DNA of 64,000 nucleotides from JAEULH01 sp034382075 (GCA_034382075.1 JAXMOZ010000004.1:1-64000); one strand, 5' to 3'. Shown: positions 19,786 through 29,196, counted from the stretch's first letter. Notes: a model not told the origin generated them from the letters alone. Translations and numbers: made by a program.

Positions 19786-21228
19786 CTAGCCGGCGTCGGC
19801 GGCTTGGGGCCGCTCGGTGTTGCTGCCAGCGTCGAGAGCCTGGAGGGCGCGGACGACCGCGCCCATCCGGCTGCCGGCGGAGCCCTTGACGGTGACGACG
19901 TCGCCGGCACGGACCGCTTTCGCCACGAGCGGGGCGAGGCTGGCCGAATCCGCCGCGTGGCCGCCGCGCATGGAGGCCGGAAGGGCCTGGGCGAGAGCGG
20001 CCATGGCAGGGCCGGCGGTGAAGACGAGGTCGATGCCGTTGGCCTGGAGCGGCTCGGCCAGCCCGGCGTGGAGCGCCGCCGCCTCGGGGCCGAGCTCCAG
20101 CATGTCGCCGAGGACGGCGATCCGCCGGCCGCCGGCACCGGGAACCGCGTGGCCCAGCACCTCGAACGCCGCCGCCATGGCGACCGGCGAGGCGTTGTAG
20201 CTGTCGTCGATCAGCGCGAAGGCGCCGGTTTCCAGACGGATCGTCAGCCGCTGGCCGCGGCCGGCGGGCGCGCTCACCCGTGCCAGATCCGCGGCCGCCT
20301 GACCCACGTCGGCGCCGAGCGCCGCCGTGGCCGCCAGCACGCACAGGCTGTTCATGACCCAGTGGAAGCCGGGGACCGTGAGGCGGTAGTCGACCGTCCG
20401 TCCGAGCACGTCGGCGCTGACCCGCGAGCCCTCGGCGTCGGCCTCGGCTGCGAGCAGCCGAACGTCGGCGTCGCGGTCGCGGCCGAAGCCGATGATCCGT
20501 TGGATGCCGCAGCGCTTGGCCGCGGCCCACAGCCGGTCGTGCTGGGGATTGTCGCGGTTGAGCACGGCGCTGGCGCCGGCCTCGACGCCGGTGAAGATCT
20601 CGGCCTTGGCCTCGGCAATGTCTTCGACGGACGCGAAGTGCGCCTTGTGCACCGCCTCGACGGTGGTGATCACGCAGACATGCGGGCGGGCCAGATAGGA
20701 CAGCGGCCCGAGCTCGCCCGGATGGTTCATGCCCATCTCGAAGATGCCGTAGGCGGCCTCTGCGGGCATCCTGGCCAGGCTGAGCGGCAGCCCCCAGTGG
20801 TTGTTGAGGTTGCCGGCGGTGGCGGCGGTCGCTCCCTGCCGGGAGAGGACGGTTCGCAGCGCCTCCTTGACCCCCGTCTTGCCGACGCTGCCGGTCACGG
20901 CGCAGATCCGCGCCGCACTGCGCGCCCGCGCCCGGATGCCGAGGGCGCGCAGCGCGACGAAGGTTTCGTCCACGCTCAGCAGCGGTGCGGTTCCGGCGAC
21001 GCCGGGCGGATGGCGCGAAACCACAGCGGCGACCGCGCCGCGGCCGAGCGCGTCGGCGACGAAGGCGTGGCCGTCGAAGTTCGGGCCGCGCAGGGCCACG
21101 AACAGGTCGCCGGGAGCAACCGTACGGCTGTCGATGGACACGCCCCGCGCGCGCCAGACGCCGCTGCTGCGCCCGCCGGTCGCCCGGGCCGCGTCCTCGT
21201 TGGTCCAGAGTGGAGCCGCTTCGCTCAT
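19786..21228 (-). CDS. murF: UDP-MurNAc-tripeptide--D-Ala-D-Ala ligase MurF
   Basis: Adds D-Ala-D-Ala to complete the pentapeptide. The ATG at 21226-21228 overlaps the murE stop by 4 bases; the protein has 480 residues. The N-terminus has SIDSRTVAPGDLFVALRG. The ATP loop, AVTGSVGKTGVKEAL, has a valine-glycine variant that is normal for MurF. GIFEMGMNHPGEL and IDDSYNASPVAMAAA are MurF-type signatures. Confidence 0.97.
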   Translation of the reverse strand: MSEAAPLWTNEDAARATGGRSSGVWRARGVSIDSRTVAPGDLFVALRGPNFDGHAFVADALGRGAVAAVVSRHPPGVAGTAPLLSVDETFVALRALGIRARARSAARICAVTGSVGKTGVKEALRTVLSRQGATAATAGNLNNHWGLPLSLARMPAEAAYGIFEMGMNHPGELGPLSYLARPHVCVITTVEAVHKAHFASVEDIAEAKAEIFTGVEAGASAVLNRDNPQHDRLWAAAKRCGIQRIIGFGRDRDADVRLLAAEADAEGSRVSADVLGRTVDYRLTVPGFHWVMNSLCVLAATAALGADVGQAAADLARVSAPAGRGQRLTIRLETGAFALIDDSYNASPVAMAAAFEVLGHAVPGAGGRRIAVLGDMLELGPEAAALHAGLAEPLQANGIDLVFTAGPAMAALAQALPASMRGGHAADSASLAPLVAKAVRAGDVVTVKGSAGSRMGAVVRALQALDAGSNTERPQAADAG

Positions 21229-22709
21229 GCGCCGCGTCTCGCCGCGGCGGCGCGCACCACCGCCGCATCCTCGAACGGATGAACCACGTCGCCGATGATC
21301 TGTCCGGTCTCGTGGCCCTTGCCGGCCACGACCAGCACATCTCCCTCTCCAAGGCCGGCAACGGCATGCTCGATGGCGTCCCCGCGGCCGGGGATCTCGG
21401 TTGCGGCGGGGCAGCCCCCGAGGATCTGCCGGCGGATGGCGGCGGGGTTCTCGCTGCGCGGGTTGTCGTCGGTGACGATCACGAGGTCGGCGAGTTCGGC
21501 GGCGACGCCGCCCATTTCCGGCCGCTTGCCGGCGTCGCGGTCGCCGCCGCAGCCGAACAGCACGACCAGCCGGCGCCGGCACTCGGCGCGCGCGGCGCGC
21601 AGCACCGCCGCCAGCGCATCCGGCGTGTGGGCATAGTCGACATAGATCGAAGCGCCGTTGGGAAGGCGGGCGACCCGCTCCAGCCGGCCCGGCACCTGCG
21701 GCAGGGTGGCCAGCGCCGCGACCGATTTGCCGAGGTCGCCGCCGGTGGTCAGGACAAGGCCCAGCGCGGCGAGCGCATTGCTGGCCTGGAAGTCGCCGGC
21801 CAGCGGCAGGGCGACATCGTGACGTTCGCCGAAGACGGAGAGGCTGAGCTCCTGGCCACCCTCCAGGGCCGCCAGCCGCTGCAGGCGGAGGTCGCTCGCC
21901 TCGGCCGAGCCGTAGGTCACCACCCGCAGGCCGCGCCGCCGGGCCGCCTCTTGCACCGCCGGCGCCTGGGCGCTGTCGGCGTTGACCACGGCGCCGCCAC
22001 CTAAGGTCACAAGCTGATCGAAAAGCCGCAACTTTGCAGAGAGATACGCCTCGGCGCTGCCGTGATAGTCGAGATGATCACGGGTGAGATTGGTGAAGGC
22101 CCCTGCCGCGACGCGAACACCGTCGAGGCGGTACTGGGACAGGCCGTGGCTGGATGCTTCCATGGCCAAATGGTCTATGCCTCGCCCGGCGAGTTCGGCA
22201 AGCGCTCGATGCAGGTTCACCGGGTCCGGCGTGGTCAGGTTCCCACGCTGGTTCAGGTGTTCGCTGCTAACCCCAAGAGTTCCAATGCTTGCGCCTGAAA
22301 CGCCGAGGACATACCAGATATGGCGTACGAACCGGACGACCGAGGTCTTGCCGTTGGTGCCCGTGACCGCGACCACGGTTCGCGGCTGATTTCGAAAGAA
22401 TCGGCTGGCAAAGAGGGCGAAGCGGCGGCGTGGATTGGGATCGCGGATCCAGGCCACCCCCGACCCCCGTCGCGCGGTCTCCGCCGGCCCCAAATCCACC
22501 CCAGACGAGGTGAGGATCGCGGTTGCACCCTTGCCGATCGCGTCGCTGATGAAGGCGCGGCCGTCGGCCCGGGCGCCCGGCAATGCCGCGAACAGGAAGC
22601 CGGGCTGGACCGCACGGGAGTCGCTGGCAAGCCCGGTGATCTCGACGTCGCTGCTCCCGCTGACACCGCTGCGCCCTGTGTCGTCATCCAGCAGATCAGT
22701 TAGCCGCAA
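21225..22709 (-). CDS. murE: UDP-MurNAc-L-Ala-D-Glu--diaminopimelate ligase MurE
   Basis: Adds meso-diaminopimelate to the stem peptide. I place the start at a TTG (22707-22709) so that the protein begins LRLTDLLDDD, matching the family N-terminus, with a 14-base overlap with the ftsI end. The frame runs further upstream without a convincing start. That gives 494 residues. Motifs are the ATP loop VAVTGTNGKTSVVRF, EASSHGLSQYRLDG, NLTRDHLDYHG, and TDDNPRSENPAAIRRQIL, whose DNPR selects diaminopimelate. The start codon is an inference; the identity is firm. Confidence 0.95.
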   Translation of the reverse strand: MRLTDLLDDDTGRSGVSGSSDVEITGLASDSRAVQPGFLFAALPGARADGRAFISDAIGKGATAILTSSGVDLGPAETARRGSGVAWIRDPNPRRRFALFASRFFRNQPRTVVAVTGTNGKTSVVRFVRHIWYVLGVSGASIGTLGVSSEHLNQRGNLTTPDPVNLHRALAELAGRGIDHLAMEASSHGLSQYRLDGVRVAAGAFTNLTRDHLDYHGSAEAYLSAKLRLFDQLVTLGGGAVVNADSAQAPAVQEAARRRGLRVVTYGSAEASDLRLQRLAALEGGQELSLSVFGERHDVALPLAGDFQASNALAALGLVLTTGGDLGKSVAALATLPQVPGRLERVARLPNGASIYVDYAHTPDALAAVLRAARAECRRRLVVLFGCGGDRDAGKRPEMGGVAAELADLVIVTDDNPRSENPAAIRRQILGGCPAATEIPGRGDAIEHAVAGLGEGDVLVVAGKGHETGQIIGDVVHPFEDAAVVRAAAARRGA

Positions 22710-24444
22710 GCTGGCGACCCTGAACCTTGGCGCCCGCCGCCGGCCGCGCCGCCAGCACGCCCGGCTTCTGCTTGGTCGGCGGCTGGTCGAGCCGGTCGCC
22801 GTCGGGCCGGGGGGCAAGCCCGTAGAGCGGCCCCATCCGGCGGATCACCTTGGCCACGATCGGCGCCGCCACCCAGCCGCCGGTGGCGAAGTTGTAGGTG
22901 CTCTTGTTGCCTTTCGGCTCGTCGAGCATGGCGAGGACGATGTAGCGGGGGTGGTCCATGGGGAACGCGGCGACGAAGGTCGAAACCCGCTTGTCGTCGT
23001 CGTAGCGGCCGTTGACCAGCTTCTCCGAGGTTCCGGTCTTGCCGCCGACCATATAGCCCGGCACGTCGGCCTTCTCGCCGGTGCCGCTGGCCACGACCCG
23101 GCGCATCATCGAGCGCATCTGCCGCGAGGTCTGCGCCGAGAACACCCGCTCGCCCAGCACCGGCTCGTCGCGGGCAACGATGGTGGGCGAGCGCAGCACC
23201 CCGCCGTCGACGACCGCGCCGGTCGCCGCCGCCACCTGCAGCGGCGTGACGGCGATGCCGTGGCCGAAGGCGACGGTCATGGTGTTGATCTCGCGCCAGG
23301 GGTTCGGCGTCAGCGGCGCGCCGAGCTCCGGCAGCTCCAGGCTCGCCGGGCGCAGCAGGCCCAGGCGGCTCAGATACTGCCGCTGAAGGGGCGTGCCGAT
23401 GTCGAGCGCCATCTGCGCCGCGCCGATGTTCGAGGAGTGGACCAGGATCTCCGGCACCGACAGCCAGCGCTTCTCCGGGTGGTAGTCGCTGATGGTGAAC
23501 TGGGCGACGCGCAGCGGCTTCGTGGCGTCGTAGCCGCCGCTCATGGTGGTGACCCCGGTCTCCAGCGCGGTCGCGACGGTGAACAGCTTGAAGGTGGAGC
23601 CCATCTCGAACACGCCCTTGGTGATCCGGTTGAACCGGTTCTCCTCGGGCGAGGCGTTGGGCGAGTTGGGGTCGAAGTCCGGCAGCGAGACCAGGGCGGC
23701 CACCTCGCCGGTCTCGGCGTCGAGGACCAGGCCGGCGGCGCCGACGGCGCGGAAGCTGGTCTTCGCCGCCTGCAGCTCTTCATTGAGAATGTGCTGCAGG
23801 CGCACGTCGAGCGACAACCGCAGCGGCTTGCCGCTCTTCAGCTGCTCTTCGAAGGCGAGTTCGATGCCGGCGATGCCCTGGCCGTCGACGTCGGTGTGGC
23901 CGAGGACGTGGGCGGCGGTCTGGCCGTGGGGATAGATCCGCCGGTACTCGGTCTGGAACGACAGACCCGGGATGCCGAGCGCAATGACCGCCTGCTGCTC
24001 GGTGGGGGTCAGATGCCGGCGGATCCACTCGAAGCGGCTCGCAGCCGTCAGCCGCGACAGCAGCCACGGCCGGTGCAGGTCCGGAAACAGGCGGACGAGC
24101 GCGCCGGCGGCCTCGTTCACGTCCATGATCAGCTTGGGATCGGCGTACAGCGACGCCGAAGGCAGGCTGGTCGCGAGCAGGACGCCGTTGCGGTCGGTGA
24201 TGTCGGCGCGCCCGACCGCCTGGCCGCTGGCATGGCGGGTGACCCGGGGGCCGCTTTCGGCGCCGAGGATGCTGAGCTCGACGAGCCGGCCGGCGGTCAC
24301 GGTGAACATCAGAACGAACACGATCGCGGTCACGATCAGCCGGGTGCGCGCCGTGTTCAAGACCCGCTTGCGGGTGCCCTCCAGGCAGACCGGCCCCTCG
24401 GCGATGGCCGCGGCGGAGAGGACGACGCCGTCGCCGCCGGTCAT
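22696..24444 (-). CDS. ftsI: Septal transpeptidase FtsI (PBP3)
   Basis: Class B penicillin-binding protein that cross-links septal peptidoglycan. The ATG at 24442-24444 overlaps the ftsL stop by 4 bases and gives 582 residues. It has one N-terminal membrane span (about 34-54), a pedestal domain with GRADITDRNGVLLATSL, then the transpeptidase domain with the nucleophile in GSTFK, the SSN triad and KTGT in MVGGKTGTSEKLV. The C-terminal tail is short. Confidence 0.97.
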   Translation of the reverse strand: MTGGDGVVLSAAAIAEGPVCLEGTRKRVLNTARTRLIVTAIVFVLMFTVTAGRLVELSILGAESGPRVTRHASGQAVGRADITDRNGVLLATSLPSASLYADPKLIMDVNEAAGALVRLFPDLHRPWLLSRLTAASRFEWIRRHLTPTEQQAVIALGIPGLSFQTEYRRIYPHGQTAAHVLGHTDVDGQGIAGIELAFEEQLKSGKPLRLSLDVRLQHILNEELQAAKTSFRAVGAAGLVLDAETGEVAALVSLPDFDPNSPNASPEENRFNRITKGVFEMGSTFKLFTVATALETGVTTMSGGYDATKPLRVAQFTISDYHPEKRWLSVPEILVHSSNIGAAQMALDIGTPLQRQYLSRLGLLRPASLELPELGAPLTPNPWREINTMTVAFGHGIAVTPLQVAAATGAVVDGGVLRSPTIVARDEPVLGERVFSAQTSRQMRSMMRRVVASGTGEKADVPGYMVGGKTGTSEKLVNGRYDDDKRVSTFVAAFPMDHPRYIVLAMLDEPKGNKSTYNFATGGWVAAPIVAKVIRRMGPLYGLAPRPDGDRLDQPPTKQKPGVLAARPAAGAKVQGRQLAAN

Positions 24445-24815
24445 TGGCCGCCCCCGCCGCTCCAGGACGAGCCGATGGCGGCGCGAAGCGAAGCGCCGCC
24501 GGCGTATTCGCCCTGACCTTCGAGGAGCTGGCGCAGCCGCGAGAAGCTCGCCATCTGCTCCGGCTCCAGCGGCGCCAGATCGAGATGGCGGGCGGAGAGC
24601 CGCTTCAGCCGGTCGGCGTCGGTGAGCACGTCGAACTCGGCGCGCAGCACGCGCACCGCGCTCTCCTCCTCGGCGATGGTGTCGTTGAGCTGGACCAGCT
24701 CCTTCTCCAGTGCCTGGACCTGATGCTTCAGGGTGAACAGGACCGCGGCGAGGCCGACGCCCAACAGCAGGAACAGGACGGCTGTCTGGCGAAACACGGT
24801 CGACCAGGCGCTCAT
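24441..24815 (-). CDS. ftsL: Cell division protein FtsL
   Basis: Small bitopic divisome protein that forms a coiled coil with FtsB and activates FtsWI. The ATG at 24813-24815 overlaps the rsmH stop by 4 bases; it has 124 residues. It has one span (AVLFLLLGVGLAAVLFTL) followed by a heptad-like stretch QVQALEKELVQLNDTIAEEE. Sequence conservation in this family is low, so identity rests on size, topology and its position between rsmH and ftsI. Confidence 0.9.
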   Translation of the reverse strand: MSAWSTVFRQTAVLFLLLGVGLAAVLFTLKHQVQALEKELVQLNDTIAEEESAVRVLRAEFDVLTDADRLKRLSARHLDLAPLEPEQMASFSRLRQLLEGQGEYAGGASLRAAIGSSWSGGGGQ

Positions 24816-25804
24816 GCGGCTCTCCTGCCTGCATCGGGGGCCGGCCAAGCCGGCGCGGCGGTCCGTTCGGCGACCCGCAGCCTCGCGGATCGTGCGCGGG
24901 GGTTGGCGGCGGTCTCTTCAGCGCCGGGCTTGATGGCGCCGGTGGTGATCAGCCGGAAGGTCGGCGCCGGCGCGGCCGAGGCCGGCGCTTCCGGCCGGTG
25001 GCGCGAGGGTGCCGGCTGGGCTCCGGCGCGGGCGCGGAGGAACGATTTGACTTTCCGGTCCTCCAGGGAGTGGAAGGCGACGACGCAGAGCCGCGCCCCC
25101 GGGCGCAACACCCTTTCGGCTGCGGCCAACCCGCGGTCGAGTTCGCCGAGCTCGTCGTTCACATAGATCCTGAGCGCCTGGAAGGTTCGGGTGGCCGGGT
25201 CGATCCGCTCGCGGCCTTGCGGCAGCACGGCGCGGACGATCTCGGCGAGCCTCAGCGTCGTCTCGATGCGGGCGATGCCGCGGGCGCGGACCACGGCGCG
25301 GGCGATCCGGCGGGAGGCGCGCTCCTCGCCCAAGGTCGAGAGGATCCGGGCGAGCTCGTCCTCGGCCAGGGCATTGACCGCGTCGGCGGCGCTTTCGCCG
25401 CTGTCCGGGTCCATCCGCATGTCCAGCGGGCCGTCGAGGCGAAAGGAGAAGCCGCGGGACGCGGTGTCGAGCTGCGGCGAGGAAACGCCGAGATCGAAGG
25501 TGACGCCATCGACCGCGCTGATCTCGATCTCCGCCAACAGCGAGACCATGGCGCCGAAGGCGCCGCGGAGGATCCTGAGCCGCCCGCCATAGCTCAGGGC
25601 GAGGTCGGCGGCGCGGGCGCAGGCCGCGGGGTCGCGGTCGATGCCGACGACGGCGCAGTCGGCGGCCTCGAGGATCGCCCGGGCGTAGCCGCCGGCGCCG
25701 AAGGTCGCGTCGACGTAGACGCCGCCGTCGCGGGGCGCAAGGTGGGCCATGACTTCGGCCAGAAGGACCGGGCTGTGGTTCGCTGCGGCTACCGCGGCGG
25801 TCAC
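24812..25804 (-). CDS. rsmH: 16S rRNA m4C1402 methyltransferase RsmH
   Basis: SAM-dependent N4-methylation of C1402 in 16S rRNA. The GTG at 25802-25804 overlaps the mraZ stop by 4 bases and starts VTAAVAAANHSPVLL; this gives 330 residues. Motifs are HSPVLLAEVMAHL, the SAM loop VDATFGAGGYARAIL, FDLGVSSPQLD, RGFSFRLDGPLDMRMD, and the C-terminal VVAFHSLEDRKVKSFLR. It is second in the dcw operon. Confidence 0.97.
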   Translation of the reverse strand: MTAAVAAANHSPVLLAEVMAHLAPRDGGVYVDATFGAGGYARAILEAADCAVVGIDRDPAACARAADLALSYGGRLRILRGAFGAMVSLLAEIEISAVDGVTFDLGVSSPQLDTASRGFSFRLDGPLDMRMDPDSGESAADAVNALAEDELARILSTLGEERASRRIARAVVRARGIARIETTLRLAEIVRAVLPQGRERIDPATRTFQALRIYVNDELGELDRGLAAAERVLRPGARLCVVAFHSLEDRKVKSFLRARAGAQPAPSRHRPEAPASAAPAPTFRLITTGAIKPGAEETAANPRARSARLRVAERTAAPAWPAPDAGRRAA

Positions 25805-26274
25805 GACGACGCCTCCGGGGCCCGGCGCAAGGGCAGTGTCGCCCTGCGTTCGCGGGCGCGGGTGAAGGCGCCGGCGCGGTGCTCGGCAAATGCCGCCGGC
25901 TCCCAGATGGAAAAGCGGGCGCCGCGGCCGACGAACAGGGCTTCGCCGGAGATGCCGGCATGGTCGAGCAGCTCGGGCGGCAAGACCACGCGCCCTTCCG
26001 GGTCGAACGGAAGCTGGTGGGCGTTTTCCAGGACCACCGACGCAAGGTCGTCCTGGTCCTCCGAGAACATGTCGAGGTCGTCGATACTGTCGGCCAGCTG
26101 CTTCATGAAGGTTTCGCCACAGGCTTCGATAGCCTGCGCTTTGAACAGAGGATAGGCGTAGATGCCAGCGAATCCGGACGCTTCCTCGGCTAGGGCATCG
26201 CGGAAGGGCTTCGGCACGGATACCCGCCCCTTGCGGTCGATCTTGTTGACGTAACGGCCGACCAGCAACGGCAT
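25801..26274 (-). CDS. mraZ: Transcriptional regulator MraZ
   Basis: DNA-binding protein of the AbrB-like double SpoVT fold that in other bacteria represses its own dcw operon. It has 157 residues. The first repeat shows NKIDRKGRVSVPKPFRDAL and the second LPFDPEGRVVLPPELLDHAGI; each repeat has the conserved D-x-K/E-GR. A C-terminal basic tail follows. It is the first gene of the division cluster and has a promoter overlapping TGGG repeats about 100 bases upstream. Confidence 0.96.
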   Translation of the reverse strand: MPLLVGRYVNKIDRKGRVSVPKPFRDALAEEASGFAGIYAYPLFKAQAIEACGETFMKQLADSIDDLDMFSEDQDDLASVVLENAHQLPFDPEGRVVLPPELLDHAGISGEALFVGRGARFSIWEPAAFAEHRAGAFTRARERRATLPLRRAPEASS

Positions 26275-26370
26275 GACCGCTCCTCGTGATGACGCGCCTC
26301 CCGGCGCGCCGCAATTCTTCGGATGCCGTCACCGCTGGCTCTCCCAGAAGACCCGCGTCACGGTAGAACA

Positions 26371-26404
26371 TGGGATATCATGGGAGGTGATGGGCGTCAA
26401 TGGG
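26371..26404 (-). promoter_or_regulatory. dcw promoter embedded in MraZ-box repeats
   Basis: TGGG occurs at 26371, 26381, 26391 and 26401, exactly 10 bases apart, followed by TGGA at 26411 and 26421. TGGGN separated by 5 bases is the operator described for MraZ in E. coli. On the minus strand, a -35 TTGACG (26400-26395), a 17-base spacer and a -10 TATCCC (26377-26372) lie inside the repeats, aimed at mraZ. A protein bound to the repeats would cover the promoter. The TGGG motifs read on the strand opposite to mraZ. Confidence 0.75.
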
Positions 26405-26424
26405 CGCGCGTGGAACGCGCTGGA

Positions 26425-26723
26425 ACAGCAATGTCTTCTTCGTCCCGCGGAAGTCTCTTCGTCGCCCAGATGAAAGTCGATCCGAGTGCTCGCCGTCGGG
26501 CACAAAGTCATCGGGGCGAGCACACCGACGCGGCGGGGCGATCAGCACTTCGGCAAGCGCGGCGTGGTCGTGTTCTTCTAATGTTCCACCGCTGTAGCGA
26601 GGAACAAAAGGCGAAACCCTCGAATCGAGGGGTTGCGCCGCCTTGCCGCAGGGTGGGCCGCGGTCTCAACGGGGGCGCGAGACGGCGTCGCCGCGGCTGT
26701 TCGTCGAGGCCGAGAAGAAGGCG
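26425..26723. other. Spacer between dcw promoter and rnpB
   Basis: About 300 bases between the mraZ promoter region and the 3' end of the RNase P RNA. I see no credible coding frame, no recognised repeat, and no strong terminator hairpin with a T-run. Confidence 0.5.
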
Positions 26724-27131
<408 letters not shown>

Positions 27132-27136
27132 ATCCC

Positions 27137-27164
27137 AGAGTAGACCCAGCGAGGCCGGGTGCAA
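27137..27164 (-). promoter_or_regulatory. Putative rnpB promoter
   Basis: On the minus strand, TTGCAC (27164-27159), a 16-base spacer and TACTCT (27142-27137) end about 6 bases before the expected 5' end of the RNA. Position and spacing fit a housekeeping promoter. Confidence 0.55.
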
Positions 27165-27234
27165 GCCCCGTCGCCTCGCGCTCGCGGTGACAGGAAGCCA
27201 CGGCCGAGACCGTGTGCTTGGCGCGTCTTTGGCA

Positions 27235-27546
27235 TTAGGCGCGCCTATGACTGCAGACCTGCTGCAGCCGCCATCCCGCGCACTCCAGGGCTTCTTCGGT
27301 GAACTCCTGTGGAAACTTGACAACAGCCTCCTCTATCGACCAGTCGAGAAGGCCGATATCTGCCATCCGCTTGAACCCGCTTTGCAGATCGCCGCTTCGA
27401 ACGAGCTTTTCGATGGCGCGAATCGTGCCTTGCTGGTGCCGCATCCTCTCGAATATGTGGGGATGATACCCACGCTGTTTGGACAGGCGAATGCCTTCGT
27501 CTACGAAGGCTTCCAGATCTGGACTGGCTTTCTTCAAGGGTTGCAT
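27235..27546 (-). CDS. Small unknown protein
   Basis: The 103-residue protein is not recognised. It looks like a genuine gene: the composition is balanced and helical (phrases such as DEGIRLSKQRGYHPHIFERM and WSIEEAVVKFPQEFTEEAL), unlike the Arg/Ala-rich shadows nearby, and local GC is lower than in the neighbours. No signal peptide or membrane span. No strong Shine-Dalgarno is visible before the ATG. It lies between the rnpB promoter and a long perfect hairpin. The lower GC could reflect recent acquisition. Confidence 0.6.
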   Translation of the reverse strand: MQPLKKASPDLEAFVDEGIRLSKQRGYHPHIFERMRHQQGTIRAIEKLVRSGDLQSGFKRMADIGLLDWSIEEAVVKFPQEFTEEALECAGWRLQQVCSHRRA

Positions 27547-27587
27547 ACACTCATGATACGCGCTGATAGCACAGAATGCAATCCGAG

Positions 27588-27624
27588 GTAGTCAACCAAG
27601 CCTCTGCTGGGCTTGGTTGACTAC
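27588..27624. terminator. Perfect 15-bp inverted repeat at the amidase end
   Basis: GTAGTCAACCAAGCC (27588-27602) and its exact complement (27610-27624) enclose a 7-base loop. The second arm includes the amidase stop codon (27621-27623). It sits between the amidase gene and the 103-residue gene, both on the minus strand. No T-run follows, so a terminator function is plausible but not proven. Confidence 0.6.
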
Positions 27625-28325
27625 CGGCGGGCCTGCGTGACCTCGCCCCGCTCGCACAGCGCGAGCAGGCCGGCGAGCCGGCGGACGGTCTCGAAGTCGA
27701 TGCGGCCGTTGACCCGCTCCGGACGGAAGTGGCGCTGGAAGGCCTTGATCGCGGCGAAGCGGTCGTCGTTGGCGTAGCCGAAGGCCGACAGCATGTCCGC
27801 CACCGCGTCCGGGTCGAGGACCACCGCGTCGGCTTCGTCCGGCCACAGGCCGATCCCGTACCCGGCGAGCAGGCGCCAGTCGAACAGCTCGCCAGGGTCC
27901 ATCTTCCGCGTCGGCGCCACATCGGAGTGGGCGACGACGTTGCGCGCCGGGATCTCGGGGAAGCGGGCGAGGATGTCGCCGGCGAGCTCGATCAACGCCG
28001 CCATCTGCGCCTTGGGAAACGGCCGGTAGCCGAATTCGTGGCCGGGGTTGACCAGCTCGATGCCGATGGAGCGGGCGTTGATGTCGGCCGCACCCCGCCA
28101 GGAGGCGACGCCGGCGTGCCAGGCGCGCCAGCACTCCTCGACCAGGCGGACGATGCGACCATCCTCGTCGATCAGGTAGTGAGCGCTGACGTCGACCGCC
28201 GGGTCGGCCAGCCTGGCCAGCGCCGCCTCGGCGCTCTCCATCCCGGTGTAGTGGAGCACCAGCATGTCGATGCAGGTGCCTTCGGGCCTGGCGTCGAAGG
28301 AGGGCGAGGGGCGGTGGCGGGTCAT
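27621..28325 (-). CDS. N-acetylmuramoyl-L-alanine amidase (AmpD/AmiD type)
   Basis: Zinc amidase of the Amidase_2 family that cleaves the bond between MurNAc (or anhydro-MurNAc) and L-Ala. Zinc ligands appear as His25 in LVLHYTGM and the His and Asp of VVAHSDVAPTRKMDPG. EECWRAWHAGVASWRG and GIELVNPGHEFGY are family motifs. A C-terminal helical domain from about residue 170 (FGYANDD...AIKAFQRHFRPERVNG) resembles the PG-binding domain of AmiD. No signal peptide is visible, which favours a cytoplasmic AmpD role in muropeptide recycling. It starts 7 bases after the EamA gene ends. Confidence 0.9.
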   Translation of the reverse strand: MTRHRPSPSFDARPEGTCIDMLVLHYTGMESAEAALARLADPAVDVSAHYLIDEDGRIVRLVEECWRAWHAGVASWRGAADINARSIGIELVNPGHEFGYRPFPKAQMAALIELAGDILARFPEIPARNVVAHSDVAPTRKMDPGELFDWRLLAGYGIGLWPDEADAVVLDPDAVADMLSAFGYANDDRFAAIKAFQRHFRPERVNGRIDFETVRRLAGLLALCERGEVTQARR

Positions 28326-28332
28326 GGGAGCG

Positions 28333-29196
28333 TCAGCTTTGCGGCGGCGGCGCCGGCTTCAGGAACTGGATCATGGCCACGCCCAGGATCGTGATCGCAG
28401 CGCCGGCGACGACCTGCACCGTGATCGGCTCGCCGAGGATCCAGACGGCGAGGCCCACGGCCAGGACCGGCGCCAGCAGGGTGAGCGGCACGATCCGGTT
28501 CAGTTGGTGCTTGCCGAGCAGATGGTACCACAGGCCGTAGGCAGTGATCGACGCTCCGACGGCCATGAACAGCACCGTTCCCCAGCCGCGCCAGCCGGCG
28601 TTCGCGATCGCCTGCAATTGGCCGTCCTCGAGCACGGCGCTTGCCGCGAACAGGATCGGCGCGCCGATCACCGCGACCCAGGCGTTGAGGACGAAGGGGC
28701 TGATGCGCCCGAGGCGCTTGATCAGGATGTTGGCGACGGCCCAGGCGAAGGCGCCGAGGACAACGAGGAGGAAGTAGAAGGGATCCGGCCGCTGGGTCGG
28801 GTCGCCGGCGAGGACGTAGACGCCGACGAAGGCGACGGCCATCCCGGCGAGCTGCAGCCAGCCCATCCGCTCGCCATAGACCATCCAGGCGAGGATCGCG
28901 CTGAAGGGCACGGTGAGTTGCCCGGCGATGGCCGCCGGCCCCGCGTGCACGCCATCGAGGCCGCTGAAGACCAGCCCGAAATGCAGGCCCCCCAAAACGA
29001 CGCCGATCAGCGCGATCAGTCGCCAGCGGCGGAGCGGCAGCCTGAGGAAGGGCGCGAGGAGCGCGCCGGCGACGACGAAGCGCAACCCCAGCATCAACAG
29101 CGGCGGGAACTCGCTGAGCCCGATCTTGCCGGCGACGAAGTTGAAGGCCCAGATCACCACCACCAGCATGGTGGCAGCGAGGTCGAGGAGGCTCAT
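28333..29196 (-). CDS. EamA/DMT-family transporter
   Basis: Inner-membrane permease with ten predicted spans in two EamA halves (287 residues). The first half starts LLDLAATMLVVVIWAFNFVAGK and the second half near DPFYFLLVVLGAFAWAVANILIKR. Family members export amino acids, metabolites or other small molecules; nothing here fixes the substrate. It sits between djlA-like and amidase genes on the same strand with short gaps. Confidence 0.88.
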   Translation of the reverse strand: MSLLDLAATMLVVVIWAFNFVAGKIGLSEFPPLLMLGLRFVVAGALLAPFLRLPLRRWRLIALIGVVLGGLHFGLVFSGLDGVHAGPAAIAGQLTVPFSAILAWMVYGERMGWLQLAGMAVAFVGVYVLAGDPTQRPDPFYFLLVVLGAFAWAVANILIKRLGRISPFVLNAWVAVIGAPILFAASAVLEDGQLQAIANAGWRGWGTVLFMAVGASITAYGLWYHLLGKHQLNRIVPLTLLAPVLAVGLAVWILGEPITVQVVAGAAITILGVAMIQFLKPAPPPQS

